Below are positions 8,231-15,960 of a stretch of 36,116 nt of DNA, piece by piece. The notes below the pieces were generated by a model. It did no database searches. It saw only the letters and a list, made by a program, of their open reading frames with translations, and was not told where the DNA came from. The DNA is from Candidatus Accumulibacter vicinus (GTDB taxonomy: Bacteria > Pseudomonadota > Gammaproteobacteria > Burkholderiales > Rhodocyclaceae). The position numbers and the translations under genes were made by a program. Every line of letters starts with the position of its first letter. The first letter of the stretch is position 1. The stretch lies in assembly GCA_002425405.1 (NCBI GenBank), contig DIME01000147.1, positions 1 to 36,116 of the forward strand, read 5' to 3'.

Positions 8231-9663
8231 AGCCGAGTGTGGTTCTTGTCGGGCGCCCCAATGTCGGCAAATCAACGCTTTTCAATCGCCTGACCAGGAC
8301 CCGCGACGCTTTGGTGGCCGATCTCCCTGGTCTGACACGCGACCGTCATTATGGCCACGGAAGACTCGGCAACAAACCCCATCTGGTGATCGATACCGGC
8401 GGCTTCGAACCGCTCGCCAGGGAGGGCATCATGTACCAGATGGCGCGCCAGACAGAGCAGGCGATCTTCGAGGCCGACGTCGTGATTTTCGTCGTCGATG
8501 GTCGCAGTGGCATCACTGACCTTGACAAGGAAATTGCCAACCGCCTGCGCAGGTCCGACCGTCCGGTGCTGGTTGCCGTCAACAAAACTGAAGGGATGAG
8601 CCATGGACTCGTCGTCGCCGATTTCCACGAACTCGGCCTCGGCGAACCATTTGCGATCTCGGCGGCGCACGGCGAGGGGGTCAGGACGCTGATCGAGGAG
8701 GCACTCGCTCCGTATGAGGAACCGCCGGAGGGCGAATTCGACGGCGAAATGATCAAGGTCGCCATCGTCGGACGCCCGAATGTCGGCAAGAGCACCATGA
8801 TCAACGCGCTGCTCGGCGAAGAACGGGTCATCGCCTTCGATCAGCCGGGAACCACTCGCGATGCCATCGAAGTCGATTTCGAGCGCGGCGGTGGCCGGTA
8901 CACACTCATCGACACCGCTGGCCTGCGCCGTCGCGGTAAGGTTTTCGAGGCCATCGAGAAGTTTTCGGTGATCAAGACGCTGCAGGCGATCGAAGGCGCG
9001 CAGGTGGTGATTCTGGTGGTCGACGCACGTCAGGACATCTCCGACCAGGATGCGCACATCGGCAGCTTTATCCGCGAATCCGGGCGCGCGCTGGTGGTTG
9101 CCGTGAACAAATGGGATGGACTCGATGCCTACGTTCGCGAGCAGGTCAAGGACGCTCTCGAAAGCCGCTTGTCGTTCATCGATTTTGCCCGTTTTCATTA
9201 TGTGTCGGCGCTCAGGGCGCAGGGTCTCGAAGCGCTTTTCCGCTCGGTGGACGCCGCTTACCGGGCCGCTATTGCCGATCTGCCGACACCCAAGCTGACA
9301 CGTGCGCTAATTGACGCGGTGGCTCGCCAGGCGCCGCCACGCAGTGGCCTGATCCGGCCGAAGCTGCGCTACGCGCATCAGGGCGGCAGGAATCCGCCGC
9401 TGATCGTGGTTCATGGCAATGCGCTCGACAAGATCCCGGAATCCTATCGTCGCTACCTCGAACATACCTTCCGGGAGGTGTTCAAGTTGCAGGGAACGCC
9501 GTTGCAAATCCAGTTCAAGGTCTCGATCAACCCCTTTGCCGACAAGTCGGCCCCCGAGCAGAATCAGCGCAAGCTTAAGCCCGGGAAGCTTGCTGCCAGA
9601 AGCGAAGTCCGGCCACTCTCCGGCGGGAAAACCCGATCCAGGCCGCTCTCCAGGACGCGTTGA
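8227..9663 (+). CDS. der: Ribosome biogenesis GTPase Der (EngA)
   Basis: A 478-residue tandem GTPase required for 50S subunit maturation. Two G domains are visible: G1 GRPNVGKS at 9-16 and again at 182-189, G3 DTGG (56-59) and DTAG (229-232), G4 NKTE (119-122) and NKWD (294-297). The first G4 has Glu in place of Asp, a variant I believe occurs in related Der proteins. A KH-like domain follows (about 355-440), then a basic tail of about 40 residues rich in Lys, Arg and Ser. It closes the operon; the expected neighbour hfq is not present. Confidence 0.97.
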   Translation: MKPSVVLVGRPNVGKSTLFNRLTRTRDALVADLPGLTRDRHYGHGRLGNKPHLVIDTGGFEPLAREGIMYQMARQTEQAIFEADVVIFVVDGRSGITDLDKEIANRLRRSDRPVLVAVNKTEGMSHGLVVADFHELGLGEPFAISAAHGEGVRTLIEEALAPYEEPPEGEFDGEMIKVAIVGRPNVGKSTMINALLGEERVIAFDQPGTTRDAIEVDFERGGGRYTLIDTAGLRRRGKVFEAIEKFSVIKTLQAIEGAQVVILVVDARQDISDQDAHIGSFIRESGRALVVAVNKWDGLDAYVREQVKDALESRLSFIDFARFHYVSALRAQGLEALFRSVDAAYRAAIADLPTPKLTRALIDAVARQAPPRSGLIRPKLRYAHQGGRNPPLIVVHGNALDKIPESYRRYLEHTFREVFKLQGTPLQIQFKVSINPFADKSAPEQNQRKLKPGKLAARSEVRPLSGGKTRSRPLSRTR

Positions 9664-9921
9664 TTGGCCACTGGTGCCGAAAAGCCCTAGCGAAGGCATG
9701 TCGATCATCCTCCCAGATGCTCGCGCAAGGTTGCAATGGTGGCCTTTTCGACGGATGATGAAGGCCTCGGCAGCATGTTGCTGTTGCCAGCGGATGGGTC
9801 AGGTAAGCGGGCGACTGTCGTTTGACACAAGGAGCGATGATCGGCGCGACAGACCTGTGGCCGTCGGGACAGGATCGGTCGAACGGAGGCAGGGGAACAA
9901 ACGTATCTGGAAAAATGGACG

Positions 9922-10452
9922 GTGATCAAGGTTCTATTTGTTTGCATGGGGAACATTTGCCGCTCGCCGACGGCTGAGGGCGTTTTCCGCCACCTTCTGC
10001 GTCAGAGGAACCTCGAAGACAGGATCGAGGTCGATTCGGCGGGGACGCATGGCTATCACGCGGGTGAGGCACCGGACCAACGGACGCAGCGTGCCGCAGC
10101 AGTTCGTCAGTACAAGCTGTCCGACATGCGGGCGCGCAAGGTGACGGCGCAGGATGTCGAGTACTTTGACCTGATTCTCGCGATGGACCACAACAACCTC
10201 GCAGTTCTGAAACGCATCTGTCCTCTGGACAAACATGACCGTTTGGGACTGCTGATGAGCTACTCAAAGAATTTCGATGACGATGAAGTTCCCGATCCCT
10301 ACTACGGTCTCGGGCATGGCTTCGACCTGGTGCTCGACATGATCGAGGATGCCGCCAGCGGGCTGATCGAAAGTCTCGAGCAGCGCCTCATGGAGGAGGA
10401 CAACCCAGGCGTCGAGGAAAACCCGCCGGTTGCAGGTGACGGCACGAACTGA
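9922..10452 (+). CDS. Low-molecular-weight protein-tyrosine phosphatase
   Basis: A 176-residue cytoplasmic phosphatase. The P-loop CX5R is C8-MGNIC-R14 in VCMGNICRSPTAEG at the N-terminus, and the general-acid Asp lies in VPDPYYG near residue 124. Length is slightly above the usual 150-165 because of an acidic Glu/Asn tail. The start is the GTG at 9922; the ATG at 9915 is in another frame. In other bacteria such enzymes act on tyrosine kinases of polysaccharide export or on small phosphoesters; no such partner is in this window. The 258 bp between der and this gene hold a TTGACA at 9822-9827 without a convincing -10. The 3' end lies 5 bp from the convergent signalling gene. Confidence 0.92.
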   Translation: MIKVLFVCMGNICRSPTAEGVFRHLLRQRNLEDRIEVDSAGTHGYHAGEAPDQRTQRAAAVRQYKLSDMRARKVTAQDVEYFDLILAMDHNNLAVLKRICPLDKHDRLGLLMSYSKNFDDDEVPDPYYGLGHGFDLVLDMIEDAASGLIESLEQRLMEEDNPGVEENPPVAGDGTN

Positions 10453-10457
10453 TCAAA

Positions 10458-13400
10458 TCAGGGCAGGTTGTGCGTGCGCAGCCATTCGGCAAAGTCGTCT
10501 GGCGGCAGCGGTCGGGAATAGAGATAACCCTGGCCACTGTGGCAGCCGGAAGCGTCCAGTTCGGCATGCTGATCGGCGATTTCGACGCCCTCGGCGACGA
10601 CGCTCATCCCGAGGTGGCGTGCCAGCGAAATGATCGCCGAACCAATTGCGCGGTCATCGGCGTTGCTCGATATGCCGTCGACGAAGCTGCGCGCAATCTT
10701 GAGTTCGTGGATCGGGAAGCGCTTGAGGTACGACAAGGACGAAAATCCGGTACCAAAGTCATCGATGCTGATCACCAGGCCGAAAGCCACCAGTTCAGCC
10801 AGCATGCGCTGAGCACGCTCGAAGTCCATCAGTACCCCTTCGGTGATTTCGATGCACAGTTGTTGTGGGGAGACGCGATGCGCATTGACGATCTGCATCA
10901 GGTCCGCCGCCATGCCCTCCTTGCGGAAATGCCGAGCAGAGATGTTGACGCTGATGCGGACGGCCGGCAGTCCGGTCTTGTTCCACTGGTCGATCTGGCG
11001 ACAAACCTCTCCAAGTACCCATTCGTCGATGGCCACGATCAGGTTGCTTTGCTCGGCGACCGGGATGAACACCACAGGATCCACGACTTCACCGTTGTAT
11101 TGCCAGCGCAACAGCGCCTCGGCACCGACGACACGTCGGTTTTCGAGGTTGACCTGCGGTTGATAGTGAATGAACAACTCGCCGTTTTCGATCGCACGTC
11201 GCAAACCTGTTTCCAGTGCCAGTCGCCGCGTCGCCAGGTGAGCCAGGTCGGCGGTGAAGAAGCGAAAAGCGTTCTTGCCGTGATCCTTGGCGCGATACAT
11301 CGCCGAGTCGGCATTGCGCATCAACGCACTGGCGTCGGTGGCATCCTCCGGGAACATGCTCAGCCCGATGCTGGCACTGATGAAGCATTCGTGCTCGTCG
11401 AACTGATAACTGGTACTCAAGGCCCTCAGCAAACGCTCGGCAGTCAGCGTTGCCTTCTGACGATCAGCGGTTCCGAGCAGGACCACGAACTCGTCACCGC
11501 CCAGTCGTGCCACCGTGTCTTCGGCACGCACGCAGTCGAGCAGACGCAGCGCTGCCTGCTTGAGCAACTTGTCGCCGGTGGCATGACCGAGGGTGTCATT
11601 GACCATCTTGAAATTGTCGAGATCGATGAACACCACGCCGACACTCTCGCGTGATCGCTCGGCTCGTGCCAGAGCGAGATGCAGGCGGTCATTGAACAAT
11701 GCCCGGTTGGGCAGTCCGGTCAGTTCATCGTGGGTTGCCAGATACTCGACGCGCTGCTGCGACTCGCGCACCTTGGTAATGTCGCTGAACATGCCGACGT
11801 AGTTGACTATCTTGCCGCTCTTGTCCTTGACGGTATTGATCGACAACCATTCGAGGAAAGTCTCGCCGTTTTTCCGTCGATTCCAGATCTCGCCCTGCCA
11901 GACGCCCAGGCGATTGACCCGGTCCCACATTTCGACATAGAGCTCGGGCGGCGTCTTTTCGGATCGCAGAAGGTTGGGCTTCTTGCCGACGACCTCCTGG
12001 CGGGTGAACCCGGTGAGGGTTGTGAAAGCGTCATTGACGGTCAGGATGCGTTGCTCGATATCGGTCACCATGACGCCTTCGGAAGCGCGATCGAAGACCA
12101 TCGCCGCTAGCCGCAAACTTTCCTCAGCGCGCTTGCGGGCGGTGATGTCGGTGGCCTGGAAACAGAGGCCGGTGATTGCTCCGTCGTTGTCGAAGAGCGG
12201 AAAGCGGACAGCCAGGAAGTGGTGATCGCCACTCGCCAGCGGCAGCGTTTCTTCACGTTCGATTTCCCTGCGCAGACGCATGGCTGCGAGTTCGCTCTCG
12301 CGGAAGATCTCGGATACGGCGTCGGGAAAGAGCTGCAGATCGGTTTTCCCGATGACCCGCCCGGTGGCGAAGCCAAAAGTCTGTTCGAATTTCGGGTTGG
12401 CAAACTGGTAGCGACCGGTGGCGTCCTTGACCGCCATCAACGAGACCGAGTTGTTCATCACCGCCAGCAACCTGACCTGTGTTTCGCGCGCCGAACGCTC
12501 GATTTCGTACAGGTTCGTGTTGTCGGCAAACAGCAGGATCACGCCGGCACTGCGTTGCGCATCGCGCAATAGCGGTGCGATGTGCAGCGCGTAGTGGCGT
12601 CGGTTGGCGTTGACGATCTGGCGGTCGAGGGCGTTTTGGGTGTCGATCACCTGTTGACTGTCGGTGACCAGATTGGGCATGTCCGGCAGCGCCAGATCGC
12701 GCAGATGCCGGCCGATTTGTGGCGGGCCGAGCCTGAACAGCCGTGCGGCGGCACTGTTGAAGCGCTGCAGGGTAGATTTCTGGTCGAGGACCAGCAAGGG
12801 GTAGTCGACGCTGTTCTGGATACATTCCAGTTCGATGTTGAGTTCCTGCGTCTCGGCGGTCTTGATCTGCAATTCCTCGTTAACCGTTGCCAGCTCTTCG
12901 TTGGTCGATTGCAGTTCCTCGTTCGAGGCCTCAAGTTCCTCGTTGGAGGCCTGCATTTCCTCGTTCGAAGCCTGGATCTCCTCATTGAGTGCCTGCATTT
13001 CCTCGTTGGAGGTCTCGAGTTCTTCGACCAGTGTTTGCAGATGTTCGCGCGTTGCGGCCAGTTCGTCTTCGAGTTCCTTGTCGGTGACATTGTTGCTGTC
13101 CTCGGCGGGACTCTTGCCGGCTGGCGTCGCAATCCACTCGATACAGACCATGAACAGCGTTTCATTGTCGGGAGCCAGGATCGGATGCACTGAAAGGCGG
13201 ACGCCGCGATTCGGATCGAGCGCCTTGATGTGCCTTGGCCGTCCGTGCGCCACGGTCTGCTTGACCTGTGCCTGCCGCATCAGAACCTGGACCTCGGTGC
13301 GCAGCTCGCGACGGATCAACGAGATCAGGTCAAAAGCTGGTTTGCCGGGTGAAACGTTGAGCAGTCGGCTGGCGTCACCATGAATGTGGCGAATTTCGAA

Positions 13401-15071
13401 CTTGCTGTTGATCAGGATGCTGGTGGGGATGAAAAACCGTCCGGCCGCTTCAAGCAGGATGTTCTCGAAACCCAGCGAGGAGGTGGGTTTGGCCGGCCTC
13501 TGATGCTGGTTCAGACCGGCTGCCGCGAGGGGCATCTCGGTGCGTAGCAGCGGTAGTCGGGCAGCGACCCCGTGTCGACGGTAAAGACGTCCTTCCTTGT
13601 CGACCACGCCGAACAGCGCCTCCTGCTGGAAGATTCCCTCCGATTTGCCGAGGAACAGGTAGGCGCCCGGATTGAGCGCGTAATGAAACACCGACAGCAG
13701 GCGGGCCTGCAACTCGCTCTGGAAATAAATCAGTACATTACGGCAACTGATCAGATCGAGGCGGAGAAACGGCGGATCCTGCACCAGATCCTGGCGAGCA
13801 AAGATGACCACATCGCGCAGGTTCTTGTTGATTTCATAACGGTCACCGTGCGGCGTGAAATGGGCGCGGATGCGATTGCGATCCATGTGCGCCAAGCTGG
13901 AGGCGGCAAACACGCCGCGCCGCGCCAGCGCCATTGCGTCGAGATCAATATCGGTGGCGAAGATCTGCAGACGGTACTGATCGAAGGAAGCCCCCAGACG
14001 TTCAGAAAACAGAATGGCCAGGGAATACGCTTCCTCGCCGGTAGCGCAACCGGCAGTCCAGACGCGGATATCGTCACCAGGCTGCTTGTTGGCGAGAATG
14101 TCGCCAATCACCTTGTCTAGCCGAGCGAAAGCGTCGCCGTCGCGAAAGAAGGCAGTAACCGAGATCAGGATGTCCTTGCACAGCCGGTCGAGTTCGACCG
14201 GCGTGTCGTCGACCACCCGCAGGTAATCTTGCAGTGTACTGACATGGTTTGCCGCCATTCGCCGCTCGATCCGTCGCCACAGCGTCGGCTCCTTGTACTG
14301 CGAGAAATCGACCTTGGTGCGGCTGCGCACTTTGCCGAGCAACGTCTTGAGCGTTGCCGGTGCACTTGCCGCCTGGGTGGCCACCGGAATCAGTCCACGA
14401 TTGAGGACGATTAGACTGATCTCGGCGCCCATCGTCTCGGGCGGCAGAATCCAGTCGACACTACCGGTATCGATCGCCGACTGGGGCATGCCGCTATACT
14501 TGGCGGTTTCGGGATCCTGGGAAAAGGTGAAACCACCAGCCGCCTTGATCGCGTGGATTCCCGCAGCACCGTCAGAGCCCGTGCCGGACAGGATGATGCC
14601 GATCGTCGATTCGCCGATCTCCTCGGCCAGGGAGGCGAAGAAACGGTTGACCGACGGTTTGGGCATCGATTCCTTGGTGGGTTCGACGAGCCGGAAGTGA
14701 CCCGCCTGCAGCGTCAGATTGCGATTAGGCGGTGTGATATAGACCGTATTTGCTTCGGGCAACATTCCGTCTTCGATGTCCCGAACCGGCATCGTCGTCT
14801 CACGACCGAGCAACTGTGCCATCATGCTGCGGTAGGTCGGCGACAGGTGTTGTACGACCACGTAAGTCAGCCCAAGATTCTTTGGCAGGCTCGGCAAGAG
14901 CAGACTGAGTGCTTCCAGGCCACCAGCCGAGGCGCCGATCCCGATAATGAACGGTCGCTCGTCCGACCGGACGGGGTGCTCTGCATCGCCGACCGGCTTC
15001 GCCGCTGCAAGAAGCGGTTTCTTTGAGACTGAGCGTCTTTTTCCGGGTTCTTCTGCATTGCCAATGCTCAT
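10458..15071 (-). CDS. CheB-CheR-coiled coil-PAS-GGDEF-EAL signalling protein
   Basis: A 1537-residue, apparently cytoplasmic fusion with no membrane helix seen. Order: CheB methylesterase without a receiver domain (about 40-220; S48 in GASAGG, H75 in QHLSP, D167 in GTGSDG); CheR methyltransferase (about 240-500; TAGCATGEEAYS, SCRNVLIYF); a degenerate PAS-like region (about 535-650); a heptad coiled coil (663-745); three PAS domains (about 748-855, 862-978, 985-1100); GGDEF (1105-1270; intact GGDEF 1190-1194, inhibitory-site RAED 1182-1185); EAL (1282-1530). The EAL core keeps E1318, N1376, E1408, D1437, D1438, K1458, E1494 and Q1514. However, the usual KIDRSFV reads KIARSFV, with Ala at 1460. 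It may bind or turn over cyclic-di-GMP and modify chemoreceptors; activity is inferred only. The start ATG has GTGGA upstream. Confidence 0.93.
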   Translation of the reverse strand: MSIGNAEEPGKRRSVSKKPLLAAAKPVGDAEHPVRSDERPFIIGIGASAGGLEALSLLLPSLPKNLGLTYVVVQHLSPTYRSMMAQLLGRETTMPVRDIEDGMLPEANTVYITPPNRNLTLQAGHFRLVEPTKESMPKPSVNRFFASLAEEIGESTIGIILSGTGSDGAAGIHAIKAAGGFTFSQDPETAKYSGMPQSAIDTGSVDWILPPETMGAEISLIVLNRGLIPVATQAASAPATLKTLLGKVRSRTKVDFSQYKEPTLWRRIERRMAANHVSTLQDYLRVVDDTPVELDRLCKDILISVTAFFRDGDAFARLDKVIGDILANKQPGDDIRVWTAGCATGEEAYSLAILFSERLGASFDQYRLQIFATDIDLDAMALARRGVFAASSLAHMDRNRIRAHFTPHGDRYEINKNLRDVVIFARQDLVQDPPFLRLDLISCRNVLIYFQSELQARLLSVFHYALNPGAYLFLGKSEGIFQQEALFGVVDKEGRLYRRHGVAARLPLLRTEMPLAAAGLNQHQRPAKPTSSLGFENILLEAAGRFFIPTSILINSKFEIRHIHGDASRLLNVSPGKPAFDLISLIRRELRTEVQVLMRQAQVKQTVAHGRPRHIKALDPNRGVRLSVHPILAPDNETLFMVCIEWIATPAGKSPAEDSNNVTDKELEDELAATREHLQTLVEELETSNEEMQALNEEIQASNEEMQASNEELEASNEELQSTNEELATVNEELQIKTAETQELNIELECIQNSVDYPLLVLDQKSTLQRFNSAAARLFRLGPPQIGRHLRDLALPDMPNLVTDSQQVIDTQNALDRQIVNANRRHYALHIAPLLRDAQRSAGVILLFADNTNLYEIERSARETQVRLLAVMNNSVSLMAVKDATGRYQFANPKFEQTFGFATGRVIGKTDLQLFPDAVSEIFRESELAAMRLRREIEREETLPLASGDHHFLAVRFPLFDNDGAITGLCFQATDITARKRAEESLRLAAMVFDRASEGVMVTDIEQRILTVNDAFTTLTGFTRQEVVGKKPNLLRSEKTPPELYVEMWDRVNRLGVWQGEIWNRRKNGETFLEWLSINTVKDKSGKIVNYVGMFSDITKVRESQQRVEYLATHDELTGLPNRALFNDRLHLALARAERSRESVGVVFIDLDNFKMVNDTLGHATGDKLLKQAALRLLDCVRAEDTVARLGGDEFVVLLGTADRQKATLTAERLLRALSTSYQFDEHECFISASIGLSMFPEDATDASALMRNADSAMYRAKDHGKNAFRFFTADLAHLATRRLALETGLRRAIENGELFIHYQPQVNLENRRVVGAEALLRWQYNGEVVDPVVFIPVAEQSNLIVAIDEWVLGEVCRQIDQWNKTGLPAVRISVNISARHFRKEGMAADLMQIVNAHRVSPQQLCIEITEGVLMDFERAQRMLAELVAFGLVISIDDFGTGFSSLSYLKRFPIHELKIARSFVDGISSNADDRAIGSAIISLARHLGMSVVAEGVEIADQHAELDASGCHSGQGYLYSRPLPPDDFAEWLRTHNLP
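12858..13025 (-). repeat. Eight tandem 21-bp units coding EE-x-x-x-x-N heptads
   Basis: Residues 683-738 of the CheB-CheR fusion are eight successive heptads: EELETSN, EEMQALN, EEIQASN, EEMQASN, EELEASN, EELQSTN, EELATVN and EELQIKT. At the DNA level they form imperfect 21-bp tandem repeats. The regular pattern predicts a long parallel coiled coil between the CheR half and the PAS-GGDEF-EAL half. Similar linkers are known in CheB-CheR-PAS hybrid kinases. The repeats could slip and change linker length in register. Confidence 0.85.
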
Positions 15072-15115
15072 TGCCTGTTGTCCACCTGATCTCGAGTCTT
15101 CGACGACTGCACTTG

Positions 15116-15124
15116 ATCATACCA
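15116..15124 (-). promoter_or_regulatory. Extended -10 promoter for the CheB-CheR fusion gene
   Basis: On the minus strand the sequence reads TGGTATGAT, an extended -10 (TGn plus TATGAT, five of six consensus bases). No good -35 is present. Transcription would start near 15109, about 38 nt before the ATG at 15071. Confidence 0.45.
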
Positions 15125-15276
15125 CGGGAAGTACCGCTGACCCGCTGCCGGTTCGCTGGCCTAGAGCCCGCTCCGCGACGACGAAAAGCAAGCCAGCACT
15201 TGGAAAGAAACCGGCGAAGTTCATGGATCGGGCAGCCGGGGATCGGTGTTTGCTGATCCGCGCGTTGCCGTATTTT

Positions 15277-15357
15277 TTGACAAGCTGATGAAGTCAAGCA
15301 TCCTGATGCGATTTTGAGCTACCATCGTCGCTGAGGAGGGGCTTCCTCGCTTGCGAC
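15277..15357 (+). promoter_or_regulatory. Leader region of the Cache protein gene: TTGACA box and stem-loop
   Basis: A consensus TTGACA lies at 15277-15282, but the sequence 16-18 bp further on (ATCCTG) is a poor -10, so the promoter is uncertain. Downstream, GTCGC (15327-15331) pairs with GCGAC (15353-15357), enclosing GAGGA (15333-15337) paired with TCCTC (15344-15348). The result is an imperfect hairpin about 50 nt before the start codon. The rest of the 336-bp divergent interval (15072-15407) shows nothing else I can identify. Confidence 0.3.
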
Positions 15358-15407
15358 AGGTCAGCAATTCTTTCTTGCTGGTGGATGAATTGACAAGGAG
15401 ATTTTGG

Positions 15408-15851
15408 ATGCTACAGCAATTGTTCGCAGTATTTGCGCTGGCTTTCTTCGGGTCTATCGGTGGCGCCATGGCAGCGGAATATGGGACGCCAGCCGAAGCC
15501 AAAGCCCTGCTTGAAAAGGCCGTTATGGCTGTGAAGGCTGACAAGGCCAAAGCGCTGGTGATGTTCACCAAGGGTGAAGGTGGCTTCAAGGATCGTGACC
15601 TGTACCCCTATTGTGGTGGTCCGGACGGGTACTTCACCGCGCATCCGACGCTCCTCGGGAAGAGTCTCAAGGATCTCCGGGACAAATACGGAAAACCTCT
15701 GGGAGAGGAGGTCTACGCTGCAGGCAGGGAGGGATCGATTGCCGAGGTGTCATACATGTGGCCGCGCCCTGGTCAGACCGATCCGGTGGCGAAGGTCGCC
15801 TTCGTGACCAGGGTTGACGACCAGGTGTGTGCGGTCGGCTACTACAAGTAG
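15408..15851 (+). CDS. Secreted single-Cache domain protein
   Basis: A 147-residue protein with a signal peptide (hydrophobic LFAVFALAFFGSIGGA, cleavage likely after AMA) followed by one small Cache-type sensor fold. Motifs typical of the sCache_2 group are visible: AKALLEKAV near the start, DRDLYPYC, HPTLLGKSL and VAFVTRVDDQVCAVGYYK at the end. There is no transmembrane or output domain, so it is probably a free periplasmic ligand-binding protein. The start at 15408 is chosen over the longer frame from 15351 because AAGGAG lies at 15395-15400 and the signal peptide begins there. A strong terminator follows. Confidence 0.85.
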   Translation: MLQQLFAVFALAFFGSIGGAMAAEYGTPAEAKALLEKAVMAVKADKAKALVMFTKGEGGFKDRDLYPYCGGPDGYFTAHPTLLGKSLKDLRDKYGKPLGEEVYAAGREGSIAEVSYMWPRPGQTDPVAKVAFVTRVDDQVCAVGYYK

Positions 15852-15926
15852 GGGATTTTTCCGAGGGGCTATGGTCTTGCGATGGCGTAATTTCCCGGAG
15901 TTCCTGTACCCTGTAGAGTGACAAGA

Positions 15927-15947
15927 CCCCGCGACAGCGGGGTTTTT
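15927..15947 (+). terminator. Rho-independent terminator after the Cache gene
   Basis: CCCCGC (15927-15932), loop GACA, GCGGGG (15937-15942) and then TTTTT. Flanking ACAAGA and TCTTGT can extend the stem, so it may also stop minus-strand transcripts leaving ppk2, whose stop codon is 14 bp away. Confidence 0.85.
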
Positions 15948-15960
15948 CTTGTCTCAGTAC

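Noticed and set aside
9822..9827. TTGACA as a promoter for the tyrosine phosphatase gene
   Set aside because: No acceptable -10 hexamer occurs 15-19 bp downstream.
10470..11654. 394-codon plus-strand frame inside the CheB-CheR fusion gene
   Set aside because: Antisense shadow of the GGDEF-EAL region; the His/Asp/Gln-rich product has no family resemblance.
12858..13025. Possible CRISPR or minisatellite array
   Set aside because: The 21-bp units have no spacers and are explained by coding heptads.
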